From positions 186,001-250,000 of the forward strand of contig JAJNNX010000045.1 in NCBI GenBank assembly GCA_023159155.1: a stretch of DNA of 64,000 bases, in the 5' to 3' direction. Positions 1 to 11,701 of the stretch are shown piece after piece (the first letter of the stretch is position 1; every line of letters begins with the position of its first letter). The notes beneath the pieces were generated by a model that saw only the letters and a list, made by a program, of their open reading frames with translations, was not told where the DNA came from and did no database searches. Source of the stretch: Ustulina deusta. Its lineage: Eukaryota > Ascomycota > Sordariomycetes > Xylariales > Xylariaceae. The position numbers were made by a program, and so were the translations under genes.

Positions 1-2259
1 GCCTAGTTCTACTTGTGGGACATGGCCAGCTTGTAATTCAATGTCTTCTGTCCCTCTACTTCAACTCGAACTGACCCCTTTCAAGTTTGGGCTTTCAACA
101 ACGAGGGCCACTGGCCCACGGGAGGAGAAGTCGATATAATTGAAGGCGCTAACACAGCACAGAGGAACTTATTCTCTGCCCATACGTGAGTTACCCGCGG
201 CCAAGTCAACATCCGACGAAGGCAGTTTCTAAGTGAGAACAGTACACCCGGATGCCAGGCACCAAGAACAGGCTTTACTGGCCTTCAAGGCTCAGCTAAT
301 TGTTCAATAAATGTAAGTGCCGATCGTCGCATTGCCTGGGGTGTCGAAATTGATACAAACCCCATAGCCCGACAACGTTGGCTGCAACTACGTAGCACCC
401 AAAGCCTATAGTGCAACATACGGCGACGCTTTCAACATCATAGGAGGTGGTGTATACGCCATGGAGTGGGACTCTCAAGACATAAAAATATGGCATTTCC
501 CTCGCATAGCTATTCCATACGACATCAGTCACGCACCTATCGTCACACCAGATCCAACCAGGGTATGTAGTTTTCGAAGTTATTTTCTTCTTTTAGGGCT
601 ACCTTGGGAGTATACACGCTCCTACCCAGGTGAAACTAATCGACTCGGAAGCTTGCTACGCCTCCAAAGATCCATACATGACGCTCAATGTGGCATAACT
701 AACTCAAAGTGTTCCGTTCCAGTGGGGTCCACCGCAAGCTCGCTTCGGGGGCTCAGAGTGTAATGCAGATTCACATTTTTTCAACATGAGTCTTGTCATC
801 AATACCGTGAGCAAAGTCTGACGTTGTCGCTGGTTCTTGATAGCTCACTAACAGGGCACGAACAGAACTTTTGCGGCGCATACGCCGGCAATGGTTGGGG
901 GATCACCGACAAATGTAACAAACTTGCACCAACTTGCCAGGAATACGTGGCTAGGAATCCGAGGAGTTTCAAAAATGCCTTCTGGGAAATAAACTACATC
1001 GACGTATACGAGAGACCAGCACCGGCCAAGAGCTCCTTGTCATCTCCTTCCCCGAACAGGACTACTCCATCAACCCCTCTGTCTTCTACTGTCACGAGCC
1101 CTCCAACCCTCGGCAACAATACCGTAACCCCAACCAGAACCCGAACCATCACAGTATCAGTATCAACAATTACGCAGTCCATCTCAACCGCCCAGCCAAC
1201 CCAGACTGGTAGCGAGCTAACCGATCCTACCACGATTAATGGATGGACACTCCTCGGCTGCTTCGGTTCTCTCGCAGACTACAAGTCGTTCTCCCAGGTC
1301 GCCTCCTTCGCAACAATGGACAACGAGGCCTGCGTGTCCAGCTGCACGGGACGCAAATATGCCGGCGTCTCTGGCGAGTTGCGTACCCCGCTCCCTCTCT
1401 ATCATCCCGCCAAACAAGTGACAACAAGAAAAACACTAACCAACATCTCCTTAGAACCTGTTATTGCGCCGACATCCTCGGCGACGCCACGGCCGTCGCA
1501 AACGAGAAGTGTTCGGTCCCATGTCCCGGGAACCCGCGCGAGATCTGCGGCGGGGTACTATCCGCGACCGAGCAAGCCCCACCACCCGCCTTCGCCGGCC
1601 TGGGTTCCCCGCGGACAAATTCGACGAGGACTCTTTCCAAGGCGAAGTTAATAGGGGTCTCAGCGCGCGCGGACCGTCCTCTTCCCCGGCGCGCCGCGCC
1701 CCCACCCGCCGCTCTCCTGACGGTCTACGGCAACGTCGACGGGGACATCCCGCCGCCTGCGCCCGGCATGGGCGGGAGCCCGGAGGGCACACGGCAGACG
1801 GTGACGACGACGGTGACGTACACGACGATATGTCCCACGGATGCCGCCAAGCTCGTCACGCTGGAGTACTGCGCTACTCTGACGCCGCAGCAGCAGCAGG
1901 CGTGTGGGGGAGCAGGAGCGTGCACCGCGACGCGGCCCGCCGTGCCGATGACGACTTTCGCTGAGACGTGTGACGCATGCGGGCCGCACGGCGCGAATAC
2001 GGTGACGCTCACGGTGCCCCAGGCCGTCGCGGCGGGGACTGGCGGCCACGTCGTGGCCCTCGCCGTGCACACTGTCGTTCCGGTCCTCGCGCACAACGCG
2101 TCGAACGCCACCACTGGCCCGAGTATATCCGTATCCGCCATGCCCGTCGCAGGCGCAGGCACATCTACCGTGGGCAGGACGCTTGCGGGCTTTGTACAAA
2201 CGCTTGGGTATGGACTTGGGCTTTGGTTCGTCGTCTTTGGAATCGGCGTTGTTATGTGA
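1..2259 (+). CDS. GH16 endo-1,3(4)-beta-glucanase with WSC domain, 5' partial
   Basis: Secreted glycosyl hydrolase family 16 enzyme expected to cut or remodel beta-1,3(4)-glucan at the cell wall; the gene starts before the window. Exons I read: 1-32, 86-185, 234-312, 368-562, 723-806, 866-1377, 1455-2259; all join in frame. The first two exons give WPAFWAF and then the catalytic motif GEVDIIEG (codons 127-150) with the nucleophile and acid/base glutamates. Later exons carry the family motifs GGGVYAMEWD and NFCGAYAGNGW. A Ser/Thr/Pro-rich linker follows, then a WSC carbohydrate-binding domain (about 1236-1690) that is itself split by the last intron (GETCYCAD across the junction). The C-terminus is hydrophobic (LWFVVFGIGVVM), which suits a GPI-anchor signal or membrane anchor. 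The 160-nt intron 563-722 is longer than the rest and could hide an alternative exon. Family assignment is firm; exact substrate is not known. Confidence 0.9.
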
Positions 2260-2780
2260 TGCGGAGGATAGGTAGGTACTATAATGATAGCACAAATAAA
2301 CATGTCATATTACACCCACCCCCGTTTCTCGAGTAACTGGTGAAAAAGAGAACTATGGTGCTGAGAAAGGATCGAAGTTGATGGAGTGTCTTGAAACCTC
2401 CTACGTAATATTACCTCGGGCATAGATTCGATGAACAGTGGTACAAAGAGCCTTATAACCAACTCTCATCACAACAAGCGCGAATCGTAAGTATTATTCG
2501 AGTTACGGGTCATTAATCATACATACTCCATCCCCCAGTCCTTTTCCATGCGTCAGTCAGTTAGACTCAGAACTGTAGACACTAGCTCGTCAATCACCGC
2601 CTCTCCCACCGTGTCGAACGTCGCTTGTATCGAGGCAGAGTCCCAATGTTTTTGTGGTTTAGCCTGTGATATAAGTTTTCGGCCAAGTTGTATAGTGTTA
2701 TCCATGCTCTGTTGCCGAAGCCAGAACCTGTGAAATATATAAGCAATGATCAAAGGAGGTGGTGATTGGCTCTGCGAACT
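2260..2780. other. Convergent intergenic spacer
   Basis: Lies between the 3' ends of the GH16-WSC and TMEM16 genes, so it should hold both 3' UTRs. I see no coding signal; the short ORF at 2548-2733 has no recognisable features. Confidence 0.6.
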
Positions 2781-4973
2781 TTACATCTGCTCCGGAGTTC
2801 CAACAACACCCGTAGACAGTTTCCTCGCCTCCTTATTTAAGGAGGCAAGTGTGATCTTTTCTCCAGCCTCAGGGGTAGGAGGGGCAGCGGCTTTCATCGC
2901 ATCAGGCCCGAGGGTCTCCTCTAGAAGCTGCTTCCGAATGGAATATCTCGTAACCCTCTCCTTCTGGCGGCCTGGGCTATCTATTTGCGCTAGGGCATAC
3001 CTAACGACAAACTGCGTCCCTAGGTATAAATATTCCGCAAAAATGATTGTTAGTAGTAGACCCACGACATTCACATTTGACGGATCGCCACCTGGGCCCT
3101 CGCTTTCACCACTGAAAAGGAACACGATGGCCGAACTAACGAGACTTCCTGCCCAAGATAAGAACCCTAGAGCGTTCAGCCAAGGACCGATTGAATCAGA
3201 CCTCCAAGGAATCGGACGTTGACTGGTCATAGCAATCTTGATCGCATCAGATCGGAGCTCAATCCAGTTGTTGATCAAGAACGTTAGGGGTGTCAGTGGC
3301 CAGACAGACGAGAAGAGAGACAAGTAGCCAAACTGAACTACCATTTCACGATAGTCGACAGCAACATCGTAGACTTCGAGCTCTGCCTCCTCTCGGACCC
3401 TCTGTAGGAATTCATGCTCTTCTGGCAAGTCCTGACTTGTATTAATATCCCGGCTTGCACGTTTCGCCTGAACCTTCCCTAGTACCACTCGCTTCACATA
3501 AGGAATCACAAATTCCAAGGCGACATTAACAACCTGGGCAGTAACAGCGAAGTAAACCATCTGACCCTTCAGTCGATCAGGGTTGATGCGGAACTCTTGG
3601 GTAGTTATCGACTTCTCGTTAGAGAGTTTCCTAGCCGTAGTTGCAAAGACTTGGAGGTATGGCATCATCAAATTCCCAAATGGCATATAGACGAAGGCGG
3701 ATAGGAATAGAGGCGTGTAGGAAGTAATGAAGTTGATGACGAAAATCTTTGTAATGAGGGCAGCTTGATGGGCTATTGCACGTTCTTAGTAAAACGTCTC
3801 CAAACCAGCTCAGGTTCCCTACCATCATTCGTTTGATAATTCTCACGCTCTGTCAATTTTTCTGCAACTTTCGTCAGAATAGTCGATAAAACTGGTAGTA
3901 TACTGCTCATGATGACAGTAGGCGTGAAAGTCTTCAATCTCGTCAGCTCACATCCACCTTGGAGTGAATGTCCTACATACCAGGTAAGACTTGAACGGCC
4001 CGTCGTATACTTGGGTGAGGAATATCTCGATGCCAAAACAGAATATGTACAATGCTCCCAGCGCGAGAACACAAGCGATTGCGAATGGAACCTGAAGCAG
4101 TTGTGTCCTTAATCTCTTCATGGGTGGATAGTACTTGACCGGTTCACCAGTCACAGGATCTGGAGCCTCATAATCCCACTGAAACTTGGCTCGGGGATGT
4201 TGAATGCGCGAGACATTACGGACACCCCACTGCACAGCTAGATCAACCTCCTTCTTCTTCCACCACTCGAAGAAAACGACGGACCAGAGAGAGTTAACAA
4301 TGGAATAGAGCCATGAATATCGACCGAGGATGAGCCAGGCAGCGAACCCGAAAGCTGCAGGGAATAATTGGAAGGCAAAATATGATTGCATGAAGGCAAA
4401 GTAGAAGGCTACGCTCTCGCCAAACTTATCCCGAATCCGGTCAAGGTCTCCGTCCTCCAAGATGTATTTCGTGCTCCACTCCTTGATCCAAGAGCTGTTG
4501 AAGGAATCATCGTGAAGAGGGAAGATTGAAGTAACCTGCGTCCACCGCCCTGCCTTGGGTGTAATCCCGGCCCCGCCTTCGTTCTTAGGCTTTGTGATGA
4601 GTAGGTACACTAAGCGAAGTCGTTCGGCCTCGGTGACAGGCTCATTTTCGAAGGCCTTGATGATGTCTTTCTCTGGTGCGGTAGCTCGCACGCTGAAGAG
4701 CCAGTCTTGGACCCGTTCCCGGTATATTTGAGAGGCAAGATAATCGTTCGATGCCACCTTGACAAACACTAACACTGAAGAATCGCCGCCGTGACGCACT
4801 TCAGAGGCGAGTCCAACCTTTGTCAGAGCTTCGATGAGCTGGGAGAAGCCAGCTTCAGCCTCGGCCTTGTCGGAGGGTATACTATAGTGGATCACATAGT
4901 CGACGTTCATATTGGCCTTAAGCCCTGCGAGATCAGCGCCATCAGACGCGAAGAGCGTCTTCCGGGAGCTCAT
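2781..4973 (-). CDS. TMEM16/anoctamin family protein (lipid scramblase or channel, Ist2-like)
   Basis: Multi-pass membrane protein of the TMEM16 family. In fungi characterised members are Ca2+-activated lipid scramblases/ion channels (afTMEM16, nhTMEM16) or ER-plasma membrane tethers (Ist2). Exons on the minus strand: 4973-3981, 3931-3823, 3772-2781, giving 697 residues, near the usual fungal length. Intron 1 is 49 nt with a CTGAC branch point; intron 2 joins ENYQTND to AHQAALITKIFV, matching the conserved family segment. Evidence includes the cytosolic N-terminal ferredoxin-like domain (about residues 1-150), the first hydrophobic helices after SVAFYFAFMQSYF, the EWWKKKE motif, and KIFVINFITSYTPLF followed by the long conserved C-terminal helices. 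The short C-terminal tail ends GVVGTPEQM, so this is the short fungal form without the long Ist2 tail. It is divergent from the phosphoesterase gene to its right. Confidence 0.9.
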
Positions 4974-5824
4974 CGTCTGGGATGGGGAGAGGACAGTAAG
5001 TAGGTTGCGTCAATGTCAATATGAGATGAAGGACTTAGTTCCCTGTAGATTCACCAATCTAGAAAGCTGTAGTAGGTTCGCGATGGATTAGCTGCACTAT
5101 TTGTATTCTCATAGGTAATTGATTCGGCTGGTTGTTAACGGCTGTCGAAGGATGATGGAGAGTGATAGAGCAACGAGGCTGGATACCTGAGTTTAAAGAG
5201 ACGGACGAAATGTAACAAGGAAGAAGAGGAAGAGGCAATCAGATACCCAGCTAATATATTAGTACATCAGTAGACATGAAACACTAACTACCTACCTGTA
5301 GGCACTGTAGTCTGCAGATGTAGAACTTCAGGTCGTCAGTGAACCGCCAATGGCAGCGAACAACGTCATACACTCGTCGGGCAGCTTTTAGCGTTGATAG
5401 TGGGCAGAGGGCTGTCCAGGGCTTGGCTGGCTGTGCATACCCTGCAAATCCGAAATCTTACTCGCTAAGCGATTCTGGCTTTGCCCTTTTTGGCCGGTGT
5501 CTGGGCTAGGGTGTTCGGGTCTCGGCATGCCTTGTACCTCCTCTGCCTATACCTACAGGCTGACTCTAGGTAGGTACTGCTTAGGTAATCTAGGTACCTT
5601 GGAGCCGATTGCCGGTATAGCATAGGTACCTAGGTAGCAAGTTGAAACCGTGTACTAACATCACCAAGACCTCCTCTTGACGGTTTTTTTTTTGGCTGGG
5701 TTTCGCGTTTGAGCTCCACTTTCTCACCGTCCATTGAACTAACGTTTGCGTGCTGTTTTTAATTTGGTATCGCGACCCGAGACAGGAGAAGTTCTAGCGA
5801 CTACGTCATAAAACACATCAAACC
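4974..5824. promoter_or_regulatory. Divergent promoter region between TMEM16 and phosphoesterase genes
   Basis: 851 bp between two oppositely directed start codons, so it should contain both promoters. It carries several TAGGTACC/CTAGGTA motifs at 5565-5640 and a poly-T tract near 5685. I cannot point to a specific transcription factor site. Confidence 0.5.
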
Positions 5825-6923
5825 ATGGGGCTATTGGTCAATCTTGGCCTCCGTCGGCGTCTCAAATGGGAGCCTCGAACAGTGCTCGACTGGTTCCTGG
5901 AGTCCCCTGTGCAAGGCATCATATACTTTCTCTATCCCATCGTCCTGTGGCTACGAGGGAATCCCGTGAAGCCACCGAAGAATAGGACGCCTATCAAGAT
6001 TGTCTGTCTCTCGGACACGCATGACTCTATCGTTCAGAATGTGCCGGACGGCGACCTGCTCATTCATTGCGGTGACATGACAAACGATGGCACGGCGGCG
6101 TCAATACAGAAGCAGATTGACTGGCTTGCCTCGCTGCCTCACCAGCACAAGATAGTTGTGTGCGGCAATCATGACAGCTGGTTTGACTTGAATTCGCGCA
6201 CCGAGGAGGACACGCTTGGACATCGCTCAGTCGACCTGAAGACGCTCCACTATCTTGAGCGCAAGTCCATCAGGCTTTCATTTAGGGGCGGTCGGAGACT
6301 CAACATCTACGGTGCTCCTGAAATACCTCAATGTGGAGGCTCCGAGATGGCGTCAGTGATTTCAAGTTGCTGATATTGAGACGAGAGAGAACACTGACCA
6401 TGCACTGATTTAGGTTTCAATACACGATTGATCAACATCCATGGAAGGGGACGATACCCTTAGATACCGATATACTGGTTACTCACACACCTCCGGTACG
6501 ACAAGTCGCCGCTCATGCCTTGTCTATGAGCTTTTAGCTAATCAAATCTCCCAGATGCTTCACCGAGACCTCTTCCTCGGCTGCCCCGGTTTGCTGGCGG
6601 AGATTTGGAGGAAGAAGCCCAAGATCCATGTCTTCGGTCATGTTCACTGGGGCCGTGGGATTGAGGCTGTCTACTGGGATGACTGCCAGAAAGCATACGA
6701 GAATCTCATGCTTCGGAGGAAGCGAGGACTAATCTATGACATGATCCCCAATTCTGGATGGATAGATGCGTCGAAGGTGCTATATTACGCCGCGAAGGGT
6801 ATTTTATGGCAGTGGTTCTGGCTAGGCGGCGTAAGTAGCGGGAGTGTTCTGATCAACGCTGCCATGCAAGCTGGAACCTCCGGAAAGTTGACGGACAAGT
6901 CTCCTATTACAATCGAGATGTAA
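5825..6923 (+). CDS. Calcineurin-like metallophosphoesterase
   Basis: Predicted metal-dependent phosphoesterase; substrate unknown. Exons 5825-6351, 6414-6495 and 6555-6923 give 325 residues. Metal-binding motifs appear in the standard order: SDTHD (residues 63-67), CGDMTNDG (82-89), GNHD (114-117), then THTPP at the end of exon 2 and GHVHWGRG in exon 3. Both introns end in consensus sites (the second has a GCTAATC branch sequence) and splicing joins ATDTD-type and LGC-type family segments without loss. A hydrophobic stretch near residues 30-44 could be a membrane anchor, and a second one lies near the C-terminus. Related fungal proteins are usually annotated as Ser/Thr phosphatase family or MPPED-like, but no exact function can be read from the sequence. 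Confidence 0.88.
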
Positions 6924-7723
6924 AAAAGATCTTCGAAGGGCACCCAGCGTAGCATATATCCATCTAAAAAGCTACCTAGGTACTTACATCCCTATCCTAA
7001 CTCAGTACCAAGTATATGGTTTGTAACAAGTGGGCGGATCTTCAACAGACGTTCCCCTCCCACGCCGAGTGGCCGAGTGGTAAAGTAGTCGGTAGGAATA
7101 ATGCTTGTGCCAGAGGCAGGGCCATAGGCAGCAAGCATTTTCCGGTCAAGGGATGTTGAGTTCGCCTTAAGCCCTCGATTCTTTTTTCCCTGTAGGAAGC
7201 ATGTTCGAATCCAGGCAGTATCACTTTGAATGTTTTTTTTTGCCGCCTTGTTGTTCTTTTGGACCCAACCGGAGATCGTGAAGCCATGATCTAGGGGTCG
7301 GGACATGAGATGAATAAATCGAGGCAAGCTAAAGTTGCTGTCAGCCGTCAACTAATGTCATCATCCCCAAGATGAGAATATTTCTTTCTTTCTTTCTTTC
7401 TTTCCCACATGAACATGGAAGGCACTGTAAGAGGAAGAAAAATGGTTAATTGAATACAGAGGCAATAAACACTAAATCGTCCAAAATTCCTAGTTACTCA
7501 AAAGTAAAAAGATCCGTTCTCACCCAAGGCATGGCTAAGAAGACATCTATGCCCGATGAACGAGAACCTCATCTTGAGAAAACCTCAAACCGTCTTTTAT
7601 GAAGGGTATTCAAAGCAAGCAAAGACTTTTTGTTCCTCATCCATGGATCCAATATTCCTCTCCCTTCCTCCTAACCCCCCGTTCATATGCCAAGCCTAGC
7701 CTATCCAACCGAGGGGGGCGCAT
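6924..7723. other. Intergenic spacer with microsatellite
   Basis: 3' flanks of the phosphoesterase and DUF4360 genes. Contains a (TTTC)6 tract and a tRNA-like fragment at about 7060-7235 that I did not accept as a tRNA. No coding signal. Confidence 0.5.
7381..7404. repeat. (TTTC)6 microsatellite
   Basis: Six perfect copies of TTTC, read directly, in the convergent spacer. Confidence 0.9.
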
Positions 7724-8491
7724 CTAGCACTGCCTCCAGACGTAGCTCCAGCTCTCGGCCGTCGCCATGTTGGCGCCCTTGCCGAAGTACCCGTACTGGT
7801 TACCGGGGGCGTCGAGGGCGACGCGGAAGTTGACGTTGAGGATCCCGAGGAAGCCGTCGGCCGCGGCGCACGGGGACCAAGCCACGGCGCCGGCATTGGC
7901 GGATCTGGTCATGTCCTGGTCGAGGCGGGACGAGCCCGTGTTGGAGATGGTGCCCGAGATGGTATTCTGAAATTCGCGCATATTTTGTCAGTCCTTATTC
8001 GTTCACTTGATAACCCTATGAACTGCATTGGTAGGATAGAGACAGTGCGAGGAGGAGATTGGAAGGAAAGAGACATCGTATTTTCGTACCGTTACAGCAG
8101 CATTCTCGCTCCAGTAGCTCGTCAGGTACCAGGTAACGCTGGCGCTGGGGTCGAGAACGAGGTGTCCATTGATGGTGGCACTTTGGATTCCCACCTGCCA
8201 GCCAGCCGAGCAACCTGTGGCTTGTAAATGGACCTGACAGTTGGCACTTGAGGTCTCGATACCGGGTAGGCTCGCCTGGAAGCCGTTCAGCCGGAAGCCG
8301 ATGTCGCCAAATCCGGCTCCCGTGCGTTCGACAGCTGGTGATGACGACGGGCATCCATTTCCGCTGTAGGAAAGCGATGTGATGTGTGGTTGAGCGGTAG
8401 GATCCCGTGCTGATAAAGGTATTGAGGCGGCCATCGTGATGGATGTCAGGGGGGCGATGAAGGAAAGTGAGGAGAAGTTTGGTAGATGCAT
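7724..8491 (-). CDS. Secreted DUF4360-type protein
   Basis: Secreted protein of unknown function. Exons on the minus strand: 8491-8090 and 7966-7724, 214 residues. I chose the ATG at 8491 because it is followed directly by a signal-peptide-like sequence (MHLPNFSSLSFIAPLTSITM, then AASIPLSA). An upstream in-frame start at 8536 would add 15 residues ahead of the signal. The mature region begins with ITSLSYSGNGCPSS, the N-terminal hallmark of the DUF4360 family, and ends with a conserved-looking SWSYVWRQC. The intron is 123 nt with donor GTACGA and acceptor TTTCAG and keeps phase 0. Cysteines at the domain ends probably form disulfides. The family is common in filamentous fungi; no biochemical role is established to my knowledge. 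Confidence 0.82.
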
Positions 8492-9694
8492 TATGACAAA
8501 GATAGGGTTTTCTTTAGTAGTTGCTACTGTATACAATGCCCTAGGTGTGGCGCAATGATGGAGAGAAGACTAGCGAATATGTTTTGGTGGTTCTTGTGGT
8601 GGTTCTGATGAGTCGTGTACCTGTTTTACTATCATGTAACAGCTACATCATCAAGAGGAACATCTCGTCTTTATAGACAATCCACGGGTGTTCTAAATGC
8701 CTCCATTGTTCTTGTACGGCAGTGGTCATATATCCTGATGTAGATAGATTTTGCGGAGGCAATATTGCGGCCACCCTTAGGTCACATCCAGTCATTACAT
8801 GATAGATAGCTATGATCCAGTCCAGCCCTAATTGCACCCCCCTGCTGCATTTCACAATATAGTCTCTGGGCGAGTCTCTGCAGGTTAGGAAAGACAATCT
8901 CGAGAACGCAAAATGAAGAATCTGGTGTTGCCTCTAAGAACGGTTGTCAGAATCGCGAGCTAGCCGTAAAGGCTAATATGGATAAAATGGTGGTCACCTT
9001 GCGACTGGTTCCCGGGAAAACCAGAGCTTGCAAGGTTTCAAGGTCCGGCCCTGACAACCCAAATCAAAAATAGCAAGCGAAAGCTTCTAGTCTTAGCTTT
9101 CCTAGATAGTCGAACCGGTTAATGCAACCTAGGGTCCGCCCTAGTGCTAGGATACACGTAAGTCTGGACCGAAGAACACAGTCCAGGCGTCAGTGATATA
9201 AACAGCCGGAAGACAAAAGGTGGCTCTCTCATAGTCCCCGTGTTTGAAATAGGATCGATCGGGCTCTCCTTGATATATTCGGGTAGTTGTGGTCGTTTGA
9301 AAGGAATTGTCAATCGATTCCCGGAACACGATGCAACGGAATTAAGCTCATTCTTCGATCGTTCTGGATCATGCACTGAGAGCTATTTCGAGAATAGCAT
9401 CTTCTATCTTGCAATTTCCGGTTGCGGAATAATTGAGTGCTAGCCTTCTAGGCCAGCCGAAATGTCGTTGTAGCCACGTCTAATCTCGTAGCCTTATTTT
9501 AAGGTTGCTAATTTGGGGTGGCATTGGTCAGGCCCCGGATAGCAACGAACACTAACATCTTGCGCTAGTTTTTCAGTCGTTAGAAGACGTTTCAATAGAC
9601 CAACCTAGTAACGTGATAGACATGCAGTATCATCTAGGCTGGTCCCTGGTCGGCGGAAATGGATAAGCCGTGATGGCGAAAATGCTCCAAACTC
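8492..9694. other. Intergenic region, no gene seen
   Basis: Holds the DUF4360 promoter (its right side) and the PEX12 3' flank. Only short shadow ORFs occur; I found no conserved protein segment or RNA gene. Confidence 0.5.
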
Positions 9695-11002
9695 TCAGAC
9701 CATGATCCGTCTTAACCCCTCCGTGCCACCAAGCACACGCCGTCCTGTAACGGCACACCGACCTTTACCGCTCTCCCACTTCCCAGCTTTATCAGCCATG
9801 AACTCTTCTTGTCGGGGATGCATTCCCTCGAGCCACTTGTGTATACAGGCGTAGCAGTACACAAATCCAGTCTGGCAGGCTGTGGCGGTTGTGATCTCGT
9901 CTTCACATATAGGACAGAACTCTGAGTTGTCTGGGGGCGATACGGTGAGGATGGGTAACAGTGATGGTGTGGCGATAGGTGCATCCTCGGCCAACGGCAT
10001 TTCGTCACCATTTTCCCGCTTCTCGTCGTCCTTGTTGCTCTCATCTTGTTGACTCCGCTTTAACTGCAGCTTGGCGCCGAGTGCCGACAGTCCCGACACA
10101 ATAGGAGGTGGCAATTCAAGATTCTCGGCAGCCTTTCTTGACAGTTGCTTCGCAAAATCCGAAGCATACCACCACTCTAGGAACTTCAGCGCAAAAATGC
10201 TCGTTGGCAGCAGCACAGATAGACTCCCCAGCAATTTTGGACCCATCGTCCGGGGGTTGAATATGCTTGTTGGACCGGGCGAGTTCCCCGGTTTGGGCTT
10301 GCTCAATGCCTCGATCGCTTGGAAGTCAGCGGCGTTCATGCGACGCATCCTAGTGCCAATGAGCCAGAGGAAAGGATTGTGAAACTTGGTATTGTCGAAG
10401 AGGTACGCGAGGTTGAAGGCGATGATGCTGAAGTAGTAGGCGGCATGCACACTAGGATAGACGTTCCGGATAAACCACTTATAATAGTGCGTGATCCTCT
10501 GCTTTATAGTCGGGTTTGGGGGCATGCGCGTGTAATTGGTGCCGAGGAGGGCTCGCGGAGCCTCGATCTCGTGGCTCTCGTCAAGCTTGCGCTTCAGGTA
10601 CGGAATGGCGACCATGACGGCGAGATTCTTCCAGACGTCCTTCTCGGTCAGCTTAAGCGTGTCGCGAACGATGCCCGGCGCCGTAGCGGCAGCGCGCGGG
10701 ATCTCAGCTTGCAGGGCTTTCTCTCGCTTCAACCCATAGAAATGCTCTGTGAAGCTGCCGCCGCGCGTGCGAAGGTAATGGCGCTCGATGACGAGCATGG
10801 CGAGCGCGTACAGTTCGTCGAAGGAGTTCAAGGCACGGAGAAGGTATCGCGGATATCGGTGCGTCGCGACAGTCAGGAGGTAGCGAAGGGTGGGCGGCAA
10901 AAGGGAGTTGAGCTGTTGCTCAGACAGCAGCTCGAACAGCGACGGCTTCTGGTCGTCGAAGTTGCCCCGGAGGGCGGTGATAAACTCCATCTCGAAATCC
11001 AA
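9695..11002 (-). CDS. PEX12: Peroxin PEX12, peroxisomal RING ubiquitin ligase subunit
   Basis: Peroxisomal membrane protein of the PEX2-PEX10-PEX12 ubiquitin ligase complex, which ubiquitinates the import receptor PEX5 for recycling. A single uninterrupted exon encodes 435 residues, typical for fungal PEX12. The N-terminal Pex2/Pex12 domain spans about residues 1-300 with the family motifs [11 protein letters not shown] near the start and WLIGTRM. Membrane helices are visible around [17 protein letters not shown] and [19 protein letters not shown]. The C-terminal degenerate RING begins at residue 363 with CPIC, followed by CYAC and GRCAVTGR. As in other PEX12 proteins the zinc-ligand set is incomplete. 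The start codon is followed by the conserved MEFITAL. Same strand as GLO3 to its right. Confidence 0.94.
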   Translation of the reverse strand: MDFEMEFITALRGNFDDQKPSLFELLSEQQLNSLLPPTLRYLLTVATHRYPRYLLRALNSFDELYALAMLVIERHYLRTRGGSFTEHFYGLKREKALQAEIPRAAATAPGIVRDTLKLTEKDVWKNLAVMVAIPYLKRKLDESHEIEAPRALLGTNYTRMPPNPTIKQRITHYYKWFIRNVYPSVHAAYYFSIIAFNLAYLFDNTKFHNPFLWLIGTRMRRMNAADFQAIEALSKPKPGNSPGPTSIFNPRTMGPKLLGSLSVLLPTSIFALKFLEWWYASDFAKQLSRKAAENLELPPPIVSGLSALGAKLQLKRSQQDESNKDDEKRENGDEMPLAEDAPIATPSLLPILTVSPPDNSEFCPICEDEITTATACQTGFVYCYACIHKWLEGMHPRQEEFMADKAGKWESGKGRCAVTGRRVLGGTEGLRRIMV

Positions 11003-11701
11003 TTGATGTCCTTTTCACCTCATGACTGGCAGCTGTGAGAATTAAGAAATTTTCACGAAGAACCCATATCCCGGTCTGGCTGAGTGAAAGCGGCGAAAAA
11101 GAGCTGTCATGTCGAAGTTAGTCGCTATTGACATGCCTTAGACAGGATGTCCTGCCGAGGTATGGGAGCTTGGGCCACACATGCCAACCCTGGACTTATG
11201 GTTCCGGACTAAAGTACCACCCTAGGTTAGGTGAGGTAAGTTCTAGGTACGTAGTCACTTTCTATCAGCTTGTGACAAGATACTCCTTGGAGTTTGAGCT
11301 TTTGATCTACATGGTAGCTATACTTATCTTATGGTAAAAATGTACATTAATCAATACCTACCTACCTACCTATTATCTTGTTGGAGGTATTGGAGAGGCG
11401 GACGAGTTCAACAACGCTCGCTCGCTGCGGAGTTGGTCCGTTTTCGTAGAAGTTGACGGAGACTCGGTAGACAACTAGATAATATGTTTCATTACAATGT
11501 AAACAGGGCCTTTATCTTTTCTCGCACTCGGCCCGATTAAAGCACAATGCCCAAGCCTATTTCGCCCCTCTTGTACCACTCGTCAGCCTGTCTCTCGTCT
11601 GATGGGTCGTCTCCTCATGCGCAAGTAAGCCATTCTCGAATGTAGTCTGGAATGTTTGGTCCTGGGATCGTCTTCTGTCTAACATAATATGCCCACGTAA
11701 T
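11003..11701. other. Intergenic region upstream of PEX12
   Basis: About 0.7 kb holding the PEX12 promoter and the GLO3 3' UTR. Contains CTAGGTAC/CTACCTAC motifs (11221-11250, 11357-11372). No gene seen. Confidence 0.5.

Noticed and set aside
1660..2303. Long antisense ORFs over the WSC linker region
   Set aside because: Shadows of the GC-rich C-terminal part of the GH16-WSC gene; no recognisable domain.
7060..7235. tRNA-Ser/Leu-like sequence: A-box-like TGGCCGAGTGG followed about 130 nt later by a B-box-like GTTCGAATCC
   Set aside because: The T-stem does not pair, the seven bases before the A box do not pair with those after the T arm, and the spacing would need a very long intron. At best a degraded tRNA relic.
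10319..11038. 239-codon ORF on the plus strand
   Set aside because: Entirely antisense to PEX12; its length follows from codon bias of the real gene.
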